64,000 nt of DNA from Cellulomonas sp. WB94 (GTDB taxonomy: Bacteria; Actinomycetota; Actinomycetes; Actinomycetales; Cellulomonadaceae). The stretch lies in the NCBI RefSeq assembly GCF_003115775.1, contig NZ_QEES01000002.1:1612001-1676000 (forward strand), read 5' to 3'. The position numbers and the translations under genes were made by a program. The stretch's first letter is position 1; every line of letters starts with the position of its first letter. Under the pieces are notes generated by a model. The model worked only from the letters and a program-made list of their open reading frames with translations. It did not search any database and had not been told where the DNA came from. Below are positions 1 through 8,802 of this stretch, one piece after another.

Positions 1-2330
1 CCGTCGTCGGTGACGAGGGCCGCGACGGCGACCGGGTCGAGCTCGGTGAGGACGTCGGTGACGTCCTGCAGCAGCCGGTCGCGCAGGTCAGGGGCCCGCA
101 GCGCCGTGGGGACGTCCGCGAGGTCGTCGCGCAGCCGGTCGAGCTGGAAGGTGAGCGAGCGAGGGTTCGACGGGTCGACGAGCAGCAGGTCGAGGACGCC
201 GGCGACGCTCGCCGGCCCTTGGTTGCGGCGCCGGTAGGTCAGGACGGACTCGTGCGTGATGAGGACCGACTCGATGACCAAGGCGTCGACCGCGGCGGGT
301 CGCACGTCCGTGAGGGTCGCGGCGAGGGACTCCACGAGGTGCTGGGCCCGTTCGAGGCGTCGGCCGGCATCGAGGAGCCGCCAGCCCGCGTCCCGGACCA
401 TGCTCTCGGCGCCGATGCCCGCAAGCGCGAGCAGGGCCTCGAGGAGCCGGTCGAGGACGGGCTGCAGCCCGGCGGTCTCGGCCGACACCTGCGCCGCGAG
501 CTGGTCGGGCGCCGGCGGGGCCTCGGTGCGCGCTCCGGTCAGCGCACGCTCCATGCTCGCGAGCGGCAGCCAGCTGTCCCCCGAGAGCTGGTCACGCACG
601 GCCGACGAGGCGTCGATGAGCGACCGGACGGACCGGGCGACCGACCGGGGGGCGGACCGGTCGAGCAGCAGCGAGCGCAGGTCGAGGGGAGCGGAGCGGG
701 TCGTCGCCCCGGGCCAGGTCGCCGGGGTCGCGACGTCGGCCGCTGCGAGGAGTGCACCCAGCGCGCGGCCGCCGACCGAGCGCGGCGAGTGGTGGTAGTC
801 GTTCCACCGGTCGACGAGCGCGCGCAGGTGGCGGACCGTGTCGCCGGCCCGTTCGGCGTACCGGCCCAGCCAGAACATGTTCTCCGCGGTGCGCGGCGAG
901 ATGCCCGACACGGCCCGCTGCGGTCCCGCGTCGCCCGGACCGTTGAGCCACGGGTCGGGGAGCGTGCCCGTCTCGGACGACAGCACCCAGACGTCCCTCG
1001 CGACCGCGCCGAGCGCCCCTGAGACGAGCTGCTGCGACGGGTCGGGGGCGACCCGCGCCAGACCGCCCGCCATGACCCGGTACGAGCCGTCGTGCGCGAC
1101 GGCGAAGGTCCGCAGCACGGCCGCCGCGGTGTCCGTCGCCCACGGCTCGCCGACCGGCTCCTGGCCGACCCAGCTGCTCGGGTCCGCGGCGATCCGCGCG
1201 GCCAGGGCGTCGCGCGCGGCACGGTCGAGCGTCCAGCCGCGCACGGTCGTGCTCCGGGAACCGCGCGCGGTCGGCTTGAGCACGAGCCGGTCGAGGTAAG
1301 CCAGGACGTGGGTGCGCGCGATGTCGTCGCCGCACCAGTACGTCGGTGGCGTCGGCAGCGCGAGGTCGCGACCGAGGACGACGCGCGCGAGCCGGGGCAG
1401 GTGGGCGAGCAGTGCCGGGTTCTCGAGGACCGAGCTCCCGAGCGGGTTGACGACGCTGACCGCACCGGCCCGCAGCGCGCGCACGAGCCCCGGCACCCCG
1501 AGCCGCGAGTCGGACCGCAGCTCGAGCGGGTCGCAGTAGTCGGCGTCGACGCGTCGCAGGATCACGTCGACCGGCTCGAGCGCGTCGAGCCCCTGCATCC
1601 ACACGCGACCCTCGCGCACCAGCAGGTCGCTGCCCTCGACCATGGGCAGGCCGAGCATCGCGGCGAGGTACGACTGGTCGAACGCGGTCTCGCTGTGCGG
1701 GCCGGACGTGAGCAGCACGACGCGCGGACTCGTGGCGCCCGCGGGGGCGGCGTCCTGCAGCGCGAGCTTGAGCGCGTGGAAGAACGGCCCGAGCCGCTGG
1801 ATGGACGCCTGGCGGTAGACGCCGGACCGGACGCGCGCGACGACACGCCGGTCCTCCATCGCGTACCCGGCGCCCGAGGGTGCCTGCGTGCGGTCGGCGA
1901 TCGCGACCCAGCCGCCCGACGCGTCCCGCGTGAGGTCGGTGGCCGTCAGGACGAGCTCGCGTTCCGTGGGCAGCCGCAGCCCGTCGACGGCCCGCAGGAA
2001 CCCGGGGTGCGCCAGGACGATCTCCGGGGGCAGCAGCGCGTCCGTGAGCAGCCGACGCGGGCCGTACAGGTCGACGAGGACCTCGTCGAGCACCTGGGCA
2101 CGCTCGACGAGAGCCGCGTCGAGCGTGGTCCACTCGAGCTCGTCGATGACCACCGGGACCGGGTCGAGGTGCCAGCCCGGGGCGCCCGGGGTCGCGTCGT
2201 CGGTGCCGTAGGTGACGCCGTGGTCGGCGAGCAGCACGTCCGTCTCGGCCCGGCTCCGGGTGAGCTCGGGGCCGGTGAGCGCGATCTCGTCGACCGTTCC
2301 GGGACGCGGCGAGGACAGCAGGTCCGTCAC
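1..2330 (-). CDS. Circularly permuted type 2 ATP-grasp / alpha-E domain fusion protein (3' end outside window)
   Basis: The frame opens at GTG 2330 behind a GGAGGAG ribosome site and runs off the left edge, giving about 776 codons. The first ~480 residues are the circularly permuted ATP-grasp domain (readable: DLYGPRRLLTDALLPPEI, then a GYAMEDRR stretch). The rest is an alpha-E domain starting at ENMFWLGRYAERAGDTVRHL. In many bacteria these are two adjacent genes next to a transglutaminase-like gene; here they are one polypeptide. The family is thought to make or modify a peptide, but its substrate is unknown. The gene lies 114 bp downstream of the 2445-4169 gene on the same strand. Confidence 0.85.
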   Translation of the reverse strand, partial: MTDLLSSPRPGTVDEIALTGPELTRSRAETDVLLADHGVTYGTDDATPGAPGWHLDPVPVVIDELEWTTLDAALVERAQVLDEVLVDLYGPRRLLTDALLPPEIVLAHPGFLRAVDGLRLPTERELVLTATDLTRDASGGWVAIADRTQAPSGAGYAMEDRRVVARVRSGVYRQASIQRLGPFFHALKLALQDAAPAGATSPRVVLLTSGPHSETAFDQSYLAAMLGLPMVEGSDLLVREGRVWMQGLDALEPVDVILRRVDADYCDPLELRSDSRLGVPGLVRALRAGAVSVVNPLGSSVLENPALLAHLPRLARVVLGRDLALPTPPTYWCGDDIARTHVLAYLDRLVLKPTARGSRSTTVRGWTLDRAARDALAARIAADPSSWVGQEPVGEPWATDTAAAVLRTFAVAHDGSYRVMAGGLARVAPDPSQQLVSGALGAVARDVWVLSSETGTLPDPWLNGPGDAGPQRAVSGISPRTAENMFWLGRYAERAGDTVRHLRALVDRWNDYHHSPRSVGGRALGALLAAADVATPATWPGATTRSAPLDLRSLLLDRSAPRSVARSVRSLIDASSAVRDQLSGDSWLPLASMERALTGARTEAPPAPDQLAAQVSAETAGLQPVLDRLLEALLALAGIGAESMVRDAGWRLLDAGRRLERAQHLVESLAATLTDVRPAAVDALVIESVLITHESVLTYRRRNQGPASVAGVLDLLLVDPSNPRSLTFQLDRLRDDLADVPTALRAPDLRDRLLQDVTDVLTELDPVAVAALVTDD

Positions 2331-2444
2331 GCGGCCCTCCTCCGGCGCCGTGGCCCGCGCCGGGTGGCGCGCTCCGAGACGCCTACCCCATCACGCCGGG
2401 GACCGGACCTGATGCACCGACCACGTGTCGGGCACCGCACGCGG

Positions 2445-4169
2445 CTACGGACGCAGCATCCCGACCGTCTCGAGCCCCGCCGGTCCGGCCACGACCGTGA
2501 GCGCGGGGGTCGGGGAGGCCTGCACCGCGGCGACCACGTCGTCGACCACCCACGGCCCGGCCTGGCCGTCCGCCCGGGTCCACAGGTCGACCCGGGCGCC
2601 CGTGCGGTGCTCGACCGCGCCGACGAGCGCAGGGTCGGGGGCGCCGACGAGCAGCACGTAGCGTGCGCCGAGCCGAGCCTCGGGTGCAGGGAGCCGCGAG
2701 CGGTCGTCGCGGTAGACGGCCCAGTGGTAGCCGGAGATCGCGCCCGTGGCCAGCAGGATCGCGACGGGGATGCGCATGTCGCGCACGACCTGCGCGTCGA
2801 AGCCGCCCTGCAGCGCGCCCTGGATCCCGAAGAACGCCGCGACCAGGACGGCGACGACGGCAGCGATCCCGCCGAGGCCGAAGAGCACGAAGAGGTAGAT
2901 CCGCCGGGTCGGCGAACCGAGCTCCTCCGGGCCGTCCGCGTGCGCGACCCGCTCGATGCGCCTCCAGAACACCCACCACAGCGGGCCGCCGACGAGGAGG
3001 AGGGTCACGCCGGACAGCAGCGAGTTGACCACCGAGGTGCCGAGCTCGACCTCGGCGACCGGGATCAGCGACTCGACGAGCGCGACGACCACGAGGGTCA
3101 CCCCGACCGCGGCGGCCAGCAGGGCGATCCCCGCCATCAGGTACTCGTAGACGCGGGTGACCTCGGTGCGTCCGAGGGCCGCGCCGGCGAGCACCTCCCG
3201 GTGGTACCACCAGCTGACGACACCGACGACGACGCAGGCGACCGCGGTCGGCGTGCCCTCGAAGTGCTGCACGGCCTGGGTGGACGACGGGTCGCCGAGG
3301 AGCCACACGAGCAGCTGGTACACCGCGATGCTGGCTCCCACCACGGCCAGGACCAGAGAGCCGCCGACGCCGACCGGGAGCACGTAGGCGAACCACAGCG
3401 CCGTCCGGTCGGCCGTGGACCAGGTCCGCAGCCAGTACACGATCCAGACCGGCACGCCGACGACGACCGTCGCTGCCGCCTGCGCGATGGGGTGCTGCGG
3501 TTCGACGAGGAGGTTGGTCGTGTCGGTCCCGACGAGGGCGACGACGGAGGAACCCAGCAGCGCGACGAGACCCGCCACGCTCGTGCCCAGGCCGATGAGC
3601 GACCCGATCACGAGCTGGGCCTGCCGGCGGACGGCGTCGAGCATCCGGTGCGACACGGTCCAGTGCACGAGCCAGACCGCGGCCCACACGACGAAACGAG
3701 CCGTCGCCGGCCAGTCGAACGTGTCGCCCGTCAGGACCGACGCGACGACGTCGTGCAGCGCGAACATCGCCACGACCAGGGCCGTCAGGGGTGCGACCGT
3801 GAGGTAGAAGCCCCAGCCGATGGAGTCCACCTCGTCCGGGTCCCGCGTCAGGTGTCGCCTCGACCACGCGGCGAGCAGCAGGAACATCGGGATGCCGAAC
3901 AACGAGAAGGTCAGCGCCCGGGCCAGGGCGCTGCGGTCGTCCCCGGCCAGCGCGGCCTCCTGGAACGGCAGTCCGAGGAGCTCCGAGAGGCCCACGGTGG
4001 CGACGATCAGCAGACCGAACAGCAGCAGGTACTGGAAGAACCGCCGGACGCTGCGGGCGTCGTTCCGCTGGCCGCCGGTCCGGTTGCCGAAATGACGCAC
4101 GGCCCACACGACCAGGACGATCGGGAGGGCGATCGAGAGCAGTGCGGACAGGATCCCGAAGATCATCAT
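2445..4169 (-). CDS. DUF5671-type multi-spanning membrane protein
   Basis: A 574-residue protein with about a dozen hydrophobic segments, starting MMIFGILSALLSIALPIVLV. Repeated units of four helices separated by short basic loops resemble DUF5671 proteins of actinobacteria. The last ~80 residues are soluble and look like a small alpha/beta domain. The ATG at 4169 is chosen because it lies two bases after the stop of the upstream gene (4172-4174) with GAAGGG as ribosome site. A frame running 13 codons further upstream overlaps the preceding gene. Co-transcription with 4172-4645 is likely. Function unknown. Confidence 0.75.
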   Translation of the reverse strand: MMIFGILSALLSIALPIVLVVWAVRHFGNRTGGQRNDARSVRRFFQYLLLFGLLIVATVGLSELLGLPFQEAALAGDDRSALARALTFSLFGIPMFLLLAAWSRRHLTRDPDEVDSIGWGFYLTVAPLTALVVAMFALHDVVASVLTGDTFDWPATARFVVWAAVWLVHWTVSHRMLDAVRRQAQLVIGSLIGLGTSVAGLVALLGSSVVALVGTDTTNLLVEPQHPIAQAAATVVVGVPVWIVYWLRTWSTADRTALWFAYVLPVGVGGSLVLAVVGASIAVYQLLVWLLGDPSSTQAVQHFEGTPTAVACVVVGVVSWWYHREVLAGAALGRTEVTRVYEYLMAGIALLAAAVGVTLVVVALVESLIPVAEVELGTSVVNSLLSGVTLLLVGGPLWWVFWRRIERVAHADGPEELGSPTRRIYLFVLFGLGGIAAVVAVLVAAFFGIQGALQGGFDAQVVRDMRIPVAILLATGAISGYHWAVYRDDRSRLPAPEARLGARYVLLVGAPDPALVGAVEHRTGARVDLWTRADGQAGPWVVDDVVAAVQASPTPALTVVAGPAGLETVGMLRP

Positions 4170-4171
4170 GA

Positions 4172-4645
4172 TCAGCCCTTCGTGGAACCGCAGGGGTACA
4201 GCAGCCACGGTGACCCGCTGATCTTCCAGACCCCACCGTCGCGCTCAGCGGTGATGCGCTCGGTGTGGGTGTACCCGGAGTCTCCGAAGGGACCGCTGTC
4301 GGCGCCCTCGGTGACGTCGACCGTCACGACTGCCGCGTCGCCGTCGACGACGGCGTCCTTGAGCACGATGCGCGCCGACCCGGAGACGGTGACGGACGAG
4401 ACGTCCGAGAGCGTGCAGCCGGAGCTCGACGAGAGCAGCTTCGTGGCGGCCGGGTAGTCGCCGGCGAGCACGGCCCTCAGGTACTCCTGAACGACTCCCT
4501 GCGGGGTGTTCGGGTCCAGCGTCGGAGCCGTGCGTCGTGCCGCCACCACCCCGGCGATCGCGGCGAGAACGACGACGACGCCCACAACTGCGGCGAGGAC
4601 ACGATTCGGTCCGCTGGCCATGACACCAGTGTGGTGGTTCGTCAT
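4172..4645 (-). CDS. Membrane-anchored protein with NTF2/DUF4878-like extracytoplasmic domain
   Basis: A 157-residue protein with one N-terminal membrane helix (VLAAVVGVVVVLAAIAGVVAA) and a soluble domain. The domain begins TPQGVVQEYLRAVLAGDY, the pattern of DUF4878/NTF2-like folds that hold a small ligand or partner outside the membrane. Two cysteines (SSGCTL and LYPCG) could form a disulfide. The ATG at 4645 gives a short N-tail; ATG 4621 is also possible. It sits two bases upstream of the DUF5671-like membrane gene, so the two may work together. No specific function can be read. Confidence 0.7.
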   Translation of the reverse strand: MTNHHTGVMASGPNRVLAAVVGVVVVLAAIAGVVAARRTAPTLDPNTPQGVVQEYLRAVLAGDYPAATKLLSSSSGCTLSDVSSVTVSGSARIVLKDAVVDGDAAVVTVDVTEGADSGPFGDSGYTHTERITAERDGGVWKISGSPWLLYPCGSTKG

Positions 4646-4727
4646 GCTTCGTGCGCGGTCTCGCGGTGCTGCGAGCGGGTGATCACGCAGGTCACCGGAC
4701 ATCCGACCGGTCGGCGCCGGCTCCCCG

Positions 4728-5744
4728 TCAGCGCCAGCCGAGCTCCGGCGCCACGTACCGCAGGACGCTGTCGACGAGCTGCGCGTTGAAGTCCACGCCG
4801 AGCTGGTTGGGGATCGTCAGCAGGAGCGTGTCGGCGGCAGCGATCGCCTCGTCCTCGGCCAGCGCCGCGACCAGCTCGTCGGGCTCCCCGGCATAGGTTC
4901 GGCCGAACCGTGCGGAGCCACCCTCGAGGTGCCCGACCTGGTCCTGGCTGTCGGTCGCGCCGCCGAAGTACGCACGGTCCAGGTCGCTGACGATCGGGAA
5001 GATGCTCCGGCTGACCGAGACCCGCGGCTCGCGCGGATGGCCGGCGGCTGTCCAGGCGTCCCGGAACCGCTGGATCTGCTCGGCCTGGAGCTGGTGGAAC
5101 GGGACCCCGGTGTCCTCGGTGAGGAGCGTCGAGCTCATCAGGTTCATGCCCTGCTGGGCCGTCCACTCGGCCGTGGCGCGCGACCCGGCGCCCCACCAGA
5201 TCCGGTCGGAGAGCCCGGGGGAGTGCGGCTCGATGCGCAGCAGCCCGGGCGGGTTGGGGAACATCGGCCGTCGGCTGGGCTGGGCGAACCCTTGACCCGT
5301 GATCGCGTCCAGGAACGCCCGGGTGTGCTCCCGGGCCATCGCGGCGTGGTCGCCGTCGGCGGGCACGTGGCCGAAGTACCGGAACCCGTCGACCACCTGC
5401 TCCGGTGACCCCCGGCTGATCCCCAGCTGGAGCCGCCCGCCCGCGATGAGGTCCGCCGCGCCGGCGTCCTCGGCCATGTACAGCGGGTTCTCGTAGCGCA
5501 TGTCGATGACGCCGGTGCCGATCTCGATCCGGCTGGTCCGGGCGCCGATCGCCGCGAGCAGCGGGAACGGCGAGCCGAGCTGCCGGGCGAAGTGGTGGAC
5601 GCGGAAGTACGCGCCGTCGCCCCCGAGCTCCTCGACGGCGACGGCCAGGTCGATGGACTGCAGGAGCGCGTCGGACGCCGAACGCACCTGCGACTGCGGC
5701 GACGGCGTCCAGTGGCCGAACGAGAGAAACCCGATCTTCTTCAT
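4728..5744 (-). CDS. LLM class flavin-dependent oxidoreductase (luciferase-like monooxygenase)
   Basis: A 338-residue protein of the bacterial-luciferase TIM-barrel superfamily, starting MKKIGFLSFGHW. Features include EELGGDGAYFRVHHFARQ near residue 45, the GTGVIDMRYENPLYMAEDA segment and GRLQLGISRGSPEQVVDGF. These proteins use FMNH2 or F420H2 from a separate reductase. The substrate cannot be told. The start at 5744 follows GGAG by about seven bases; a longer open frame upstream has no ribosome site. Transcribed away from the membrane-protein gene at 5918. Confidence 0.9.
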   Translation of the reverse strand: MKKIGFLSFGHWTPSPQSQVRSASDALLQSIDLAVAVEELGGDGAYFRVHHFARQLGSPFPLLAAIGARTSRIEIGTGVIDMRYENPLYMAEDAGAADLIAGGRLQLGISRGSPEQVVDGFRYFGHVPADGDHAAMAREHTRAFLDAITGQGFAQPSRRPMFPNPPGLLRIEPHSPGLSDRIWWGAGSRATAEWTAQQGMNLMSSTLLTEDTGVPFHQLQAEQIQRFRDAWTAAGHPREPRVSVSRSIFPIVSDLDRAYFGGATDSQDQVGHLEGGSARFGRTYAGEPDELVAALAEDEAIAAADTLLLTIPNQLGVDFNAQLVDSVLRYVAPELGWR

Positions 5745-5917
5745 CTGCTGCTCCTCGGTCGCCGGACGTCGTCCATCGAACCACGGGTGAGCCGCCCCCG
5801 AAGCCCCGCGCGGCGAGGCGGAGCAGCACCTGGCCGGGTCGCAGCGGTCGGCGGTCTGGGGAGGGGTATGGGACCTTTGCACCCTGTGCGGGCGTCAGAC
5901 GCCGACAGTCTGGGCGT

Positions 5918-6772
5918 ATGACGACCCCATCGACATCCTCCGAAGCCCTCGCACGCGTGACGACGCCCGGTGGCCCCCGACATGCGACGACGTGGTGGGT
6001 CACGTCCGCGGCGGCGGCTGCCGTCGCATGGGTCGCGAGCGTGATCGGGCTCGCCGACGTCGACGGGATCTACGGGCGGGAGACCGCGTCGTTCATCGAC
6101 CAGGCGATCGCCCAGGACGTCGTCAACGTGGCCATCGCCGCCCCCGCGACGCTTCTGCTCGCGTGGCTCGCCTGGCGGGGTTCGATGCGGGCAGGGCTCC
6201 TGTGGACCGGTGTGCTGACCTTCACCGCGTACAACTACGCGATCTACACGATGTCGATCCACGTCGGGCCGCTGTTCCTGGCGTGGGTGGCAGTGCTCGG
6301 GCTGACGTTCTGGTCGCTCGTCGGCGGGCTGCGGGCCCTGCGACCGACGGTCGTGGCCGCGGACCTGGCCCCAGCGCCGCGCCGCGTCGTCGGCTGGTAT
6401 CTCGTCGTCGTCGCCGCGGTGTTCACGCTGCTGTGGCTCTCGGACGTGGTGCCCGCGATGATCGAGGGCCGCATCCCGGCGGGTGCCCTGGACCTCGCCC
6501 TGCCGTCGAACCCCGTGCACGTGCTGGACCTGGCGATCTTCCTGCCCGCCGTGATCGCCATCGGGCGCCTGGTGCTGCTGCGCCGGCCGGCCGGCCTCAT
6601 GCTGGCGCCGGCCGCTGTCGTCTTCCTCGTGATGACCGGCCTGCCGATCCTCGTCACCCCGTTCGTCACCGCGGCGCGCGGCGGGGGGCCGCAGTGGGCG
6701 GTCATGGGTCCGGTCGGGGTGATCACGGCAGTCGGGGTCGGCGTCCTGGTCGCGCTGCTGCGCCGGCGGTAG
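5918..6772 (+). CDS. Multi-pass membrane protein, unknown function
   Basis: A 284-residue protein with seven or eight hydrophobic segments (for example WVTSAAAAAVAWVASVIGLA and LLAWLAWRGSMRAGLLWTGV). No motif of a known transporter or enzyme is seen. The stop at 6770-6772 overlaps the putative -10 element of the next gene, so the next gene probably has its own promoter. Divergent from the luciferase-like gene across a 173-bp gap. Confidence 0.75.
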   Translation: MTTPSTSSEALARVTTPGGPRHATTWWVTSAAAAAVAWVASVIGLADVDGIYGRETASFIDQAIAQDVVNVAIAAPATLLLAWLAWRGSMRAGLLWTGVLTFTAYNYAIYTMSIHVGPLFLAWVAVLGLTFWSLVGGLRALRPTVVAADLAPAPRRVVGWYLVVVAAVFTLLWLSDVVPAMIEGRIPAGALDLALPSNPVHVLDLAIFLPAVIAIGRLVLLRRPAGLMLAPAAVVFLVMTGLPILVTPFVTAARGGGPQWAVMGPVGVITAVGVGVLVALLRRR

Positions 6773-6775
6773 GTT
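6770..6775 (+). promoter_or_regulatory. Putative -10 element of a leaderless gene
   Basis: TAGGTT fits TAnnnT and ends seven bases before the ATG at 6783. No Shine-Dalgarno lies in between. The hexamer includes the stop codon of the upstream gene. Inference of a leaderless transcript rests on spacing and on the same arrangement at several other genes in this window. Confidence 0.5.
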
Positions 6776-6782
6776 CGCAGCC

Positions 6783-7163
6783 ATGAGTGCGACGGCAGCC
6801 GAACGCATTGCGCAGCGCTGGGACGGGCGTGCGGACCGGGACGCGCAGGAGTACCTGGTCCGAGCCGCGGGGTGGACCCGGCGCATCGTGTGGGTCGTCG
6901 TGGTCAACTTCGCCGCGGCCTTCGCGATCCTCCTGACCGGCAGGCTCGACAACGGTCGGATGATCGCGGCCATGGCCGTGCCCGTCGTCGCGACGAGCAT
7001 CGGGACGTTCCTGATCTTCCGTCGAACCCGCGAGTTCCGAGGCGCCGCGTCGATCGTCGCTCAGCGTCAGGGCCTGCCGAGCGACACCTATCTCGACTTC
7101 CGTGGCGTGGCCGCGTTCGATGTCAGCCTCGCCAGGGCGAGATCTCGCACGGCGGCTCGATGA
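6783..7163 (+). CDS. Small two-helix membrane protein, unknown function
   Basis: A 126-residue protein with a hydrophilic N-terminus, two membrane helices (IVWVVVVNFAAAFAILLTG and MIAAMAVPVVATSIGTFLIF) and a basic tail. It is immediately followed by the methyltransferase gene 12 bp downstream, so they may be co-transcribed. No family recognised. Confidence 0.65.
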   Translation: MSATAAERIAQRWDGRADRDAQEYLVRAAGWTRRIVWVVVVNFAAAFAILLTGRLDNGRMIAAMAVPVVATSIGTFLIFRRTREFRGAASIVAQRQGLPSDTYLDFRGVAAFDVSLARARSRTAAR

Positions 7164-7175
7164 CGGGGTGTCGTC

Positions 7176-7799
7176 GTGGGACGACGTGAACGGCTCATCG
7201 ACTACTGGGACGACGAGTCCTCGCGCTACGAGGCGATGACGGCCTCGGTCGAGCGTCGCTACCTCGCTGACAGCCGGCGCTGGGTGTGTCAGCGGGCCAC
7301 CGGGTCGACCCTCGAGCTGGCCGTGGGCACCGGCCTGAACTTCCCGTACTACCCCGACCACGTCAGCCTCACCGGGGTCGACTGGAGCCCGCAGATGGTG
7401 CAGGCCGCCGAGCGGCACACCGGCAGGTTGCTGCGACCGATCGCCCTGACGACGGCGGACGCCATGGCTCTGCCCTTCGCCGACGGACGGTTCGACACCG
7501 TCCTCTGCACGTTCGCGTTGTGCTGCATCCCCGACGACCGGGCGGCCCTCACGGAAGCGATCCGGGTGCTCAGACCCGGCGGCAGCCTGCTGCTCGCCGA
7601 CCACGTCGTGGCGTCCAACCTGGCGCTCCGTGCGCTGGAGCACCTGGTGGAGCTGGTGACGATCCCGCTGCAGGGTGAGCACTACACCCGACGTCCCCTC
7701 ACCATCGTCCGGGACCTGGGCCTGACGATCGTCGACACCGAGCGGCTGACGCACGGCGCGATCGAACGCGTCCACGCACGCAAGCCCGCTGCCGCGTGA
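7176..7799 (+). CDS. Class I SAM-dependent methyltransferase (UbiE/COQ5-like)
   Basis: A 207-residue Rossmann-fold methyltransferase. Motif I reads LELAVGTGLNFPYY; the acidic motif II is TGVDWSPQM; motif IV region is FDTVLCTFALCCIPD; motif V region is LRPGGSLLLADHV. The LELAVGTGLN form is typical of small actinobacterial UbiE-like methyltransferases related to phospholipid N-methyltransferases. Substrate unknown. GTG start at 7176, 12 bp after the preceding small membrane gene. Confidence 0.85.
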   Translation: MGRRERLIDYWDDESSRYEAMTASVERRYLADSRRWVCQRATGSTLELAVGTGLNFPYYPDHVSLTGVDWSPQMVQAAERHTGRLLRPIALTTADAMALPFADGRFDTVLCTFALCCIPDDRAALTEAIRVLRPGGSLLLADHVVASNLALRALEHLVELVTIPLQGEHYTRRPLTIVRDLGLTIVDTERLTHGAIERVHARKPAAA

Positions 7800-7829
7800 C
7801 CCGCGCACCCGTGCGGGGCGAGTGACGGA

Positions 7830-7863
7830 GCGCGGCGATGGCTGGTCTCCGGCATCGCCGCGC
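7830..7863. terminator. Hairpin between convergent genes
   Basis: An 11-bp perfect inverted repeat (GCGCGGCGATG, 7830-7840; complement at 7853-7863) with a 12-nt loop. It lies between the stop codons of the convergent methyltransferase and FBP-type genes. There is no T-run, as is common for high-GC terminators. It could serve both directions. Confidence 0.5.
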
Positions 7864-7871
7864 CGTCCCGC

Positions 7872-8372
7872 TCAGACCTCCTGGAGGACCGACCGGGCGA
7901 ACCACTGCGACCGCTCGCGCAGCCCCTCGATCCGGCGTTGCACCAGTCCGGCGGGGTCCAGGCCCGCCTCGACGATCGTCGGCGTCCGCCGCACGTTGCG
8001 TGAGCACTCGAAGCTCGTGCAGATCAGCGTGCCGATCGTGTCGCCGTTGCGTCCCGACGCCCCGGCACGGCGTGCCACGTACATCGACGCGTCGTTCGTC
8101 GCGTTCACGTCCTCGCACCACGCGCACATGGCCCGACGGCGCGCCGCCTGGACCTCAGGGGTGCGGAGCGTCAGGCCGACGAGCCTGTCGTCGACGGTCA
8201 GGACCACATAGGCGCGCAGCGGCGCCTTGCGGTCGATCCATCCGAGGTAGTCGAGGCGGTCCCAGCGGAGGTCGCTCAGGTCCAGCGGGAGGCTGAGCTG
8301 GGACGCCTCACCCTTCGAACAGTTCACGAAGGACGTGCGGATCTGCTTCTCGGTCAGGGGGTTCATGGTCAT
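7872..8372 (-). CDS. FBP-type treble-clef zinc-finger protein (elongation-factor-G-binding family)
   Basis: A 166-residue protein starting MTMNPLTEKQIRTSFVNCSK. The C-terminal half has the paired cysteines of the FBP C-terminal zinc finger: CAWCEDV near residue 80 and CTSFEC near residue 120. The family is linked to fusidic-acid resistance through binding of elongation factor G, though many actinobacterial members are untested. The N-terminal FVNCSKGEA stretch is the family signature. Start at ATG 8372 (GAGAG upstream) or ATG 8366. Confidence 0.8.
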   Translation of the reverse strand: MTMNPLTEKQIRTSFVNCSKGEASQLSLPLDLSDLRWDRLDYLGWIDRKAPLRAYVVLTVDDRLVGLTLRTPEVQAARRRAMCAWCEDVNATNDASMYVARRAGASGRNGDTIGTLICTSFECSRNVRRTPTIVEAGLDPAGLVQRRIEGLRERSQWFARSVLQEV

Positions 8373-8767
8373 CGGCTCTCGTGCGATCGGAACCGCCAGT
8401 CGCCGTCGCATCGGGGGCCTCGACCGAGGTCGACAGCGCGGATGCGAGCGAATGGTGGCGCGGGGACGGTCAGCGCCCGCCGAGGTATGCCGATCATCCG
8501 TCGGACCGTGGGGTCCGACGGGCGTGTCGCCGTGAGGCGTCAGGCGTTCTGGGCGGGCGTCCGGGCCACGCCTGGGCAGGCCTGGACGGCCGCCCCGCTT
8601 CCCTGCTGCATCGTTGTGAGCTCCGCGCTCGGGTGGCCATCGGCTCGTCCGACGGCTCAGTACGGTCCCCATGATGCGATCGGACGGCTCGGCAGGGCAA
8701 ACGGGATCGGCGCGGACGGTGCGGCCCCACGCACCGTCCGCGCCGGATCGTGAGCGTCTACCTGAGG
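8373..8767. other. Intergenic region with a strong inverted repeat
   Basis: About 400 bp without a convincing gene on either strand. It separates the divergent FBP-type and Clp-N genes. The only clear structure is the 15-bp inverted repeat at 8709-8744. Open frames here have no ribosome site and no family resemblance. Confidence 0.6.
8709..8744. repeat. 15-bp perfect inverted repeat (hairpin)
   Basis: GGCGCGGACGGTGCG at 8709-8723 is exactly complementary to 8730-8744, with a 6-nt loop. GATC flanks both arms. No gene reads into it on the + strand. It may be a transcription block, the core of a small RNA, or an insulator between divergent promoters. Confidence 0.7.
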
Positions 8768-8798
8768 TTGACGCCACTCCAGCGTCAACCTAAGGTTG
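8765..8798 (+). promoter_or_regulatory. Overlapping promoter and palindromic operator of the Clp-N regulator gene
   Basis: A -35 TTGACG (8768-8773) is followed after 17 bp by TAAGGT (8791-8796), and the ATG at 8803 lies six bases beyond. A perfect 10-bp inverted repeat, AGGTTGACGC with its complement (8765-8774 and 8782-8791), covers the spacer. CAACCT-A-AGGTTG (8786-8798) adds a second small dyad. The arrangement suggests a leaderless transcript repressed at its own promoter, perhaps by the encoded HTH protein. Confidence 0.6.
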
Positions 8799-8802
8799 TC
8801 GC

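Noticed and set aside
592-2133. Long - strand frame with Arg/Ala/Pro-rich product
   Set aside because: It is in the wrong frame relative to the readable ATP-grasp/alpha-E protein on the same strand.
1092-4457. A 1,121-codon open frame on the + strand
   Set aside because: It is antisense to the ATP-grasp and DUF5671 genes, is dominated by R, D, E, H, G and P, and matches no family. High GC opens such shadow frames.
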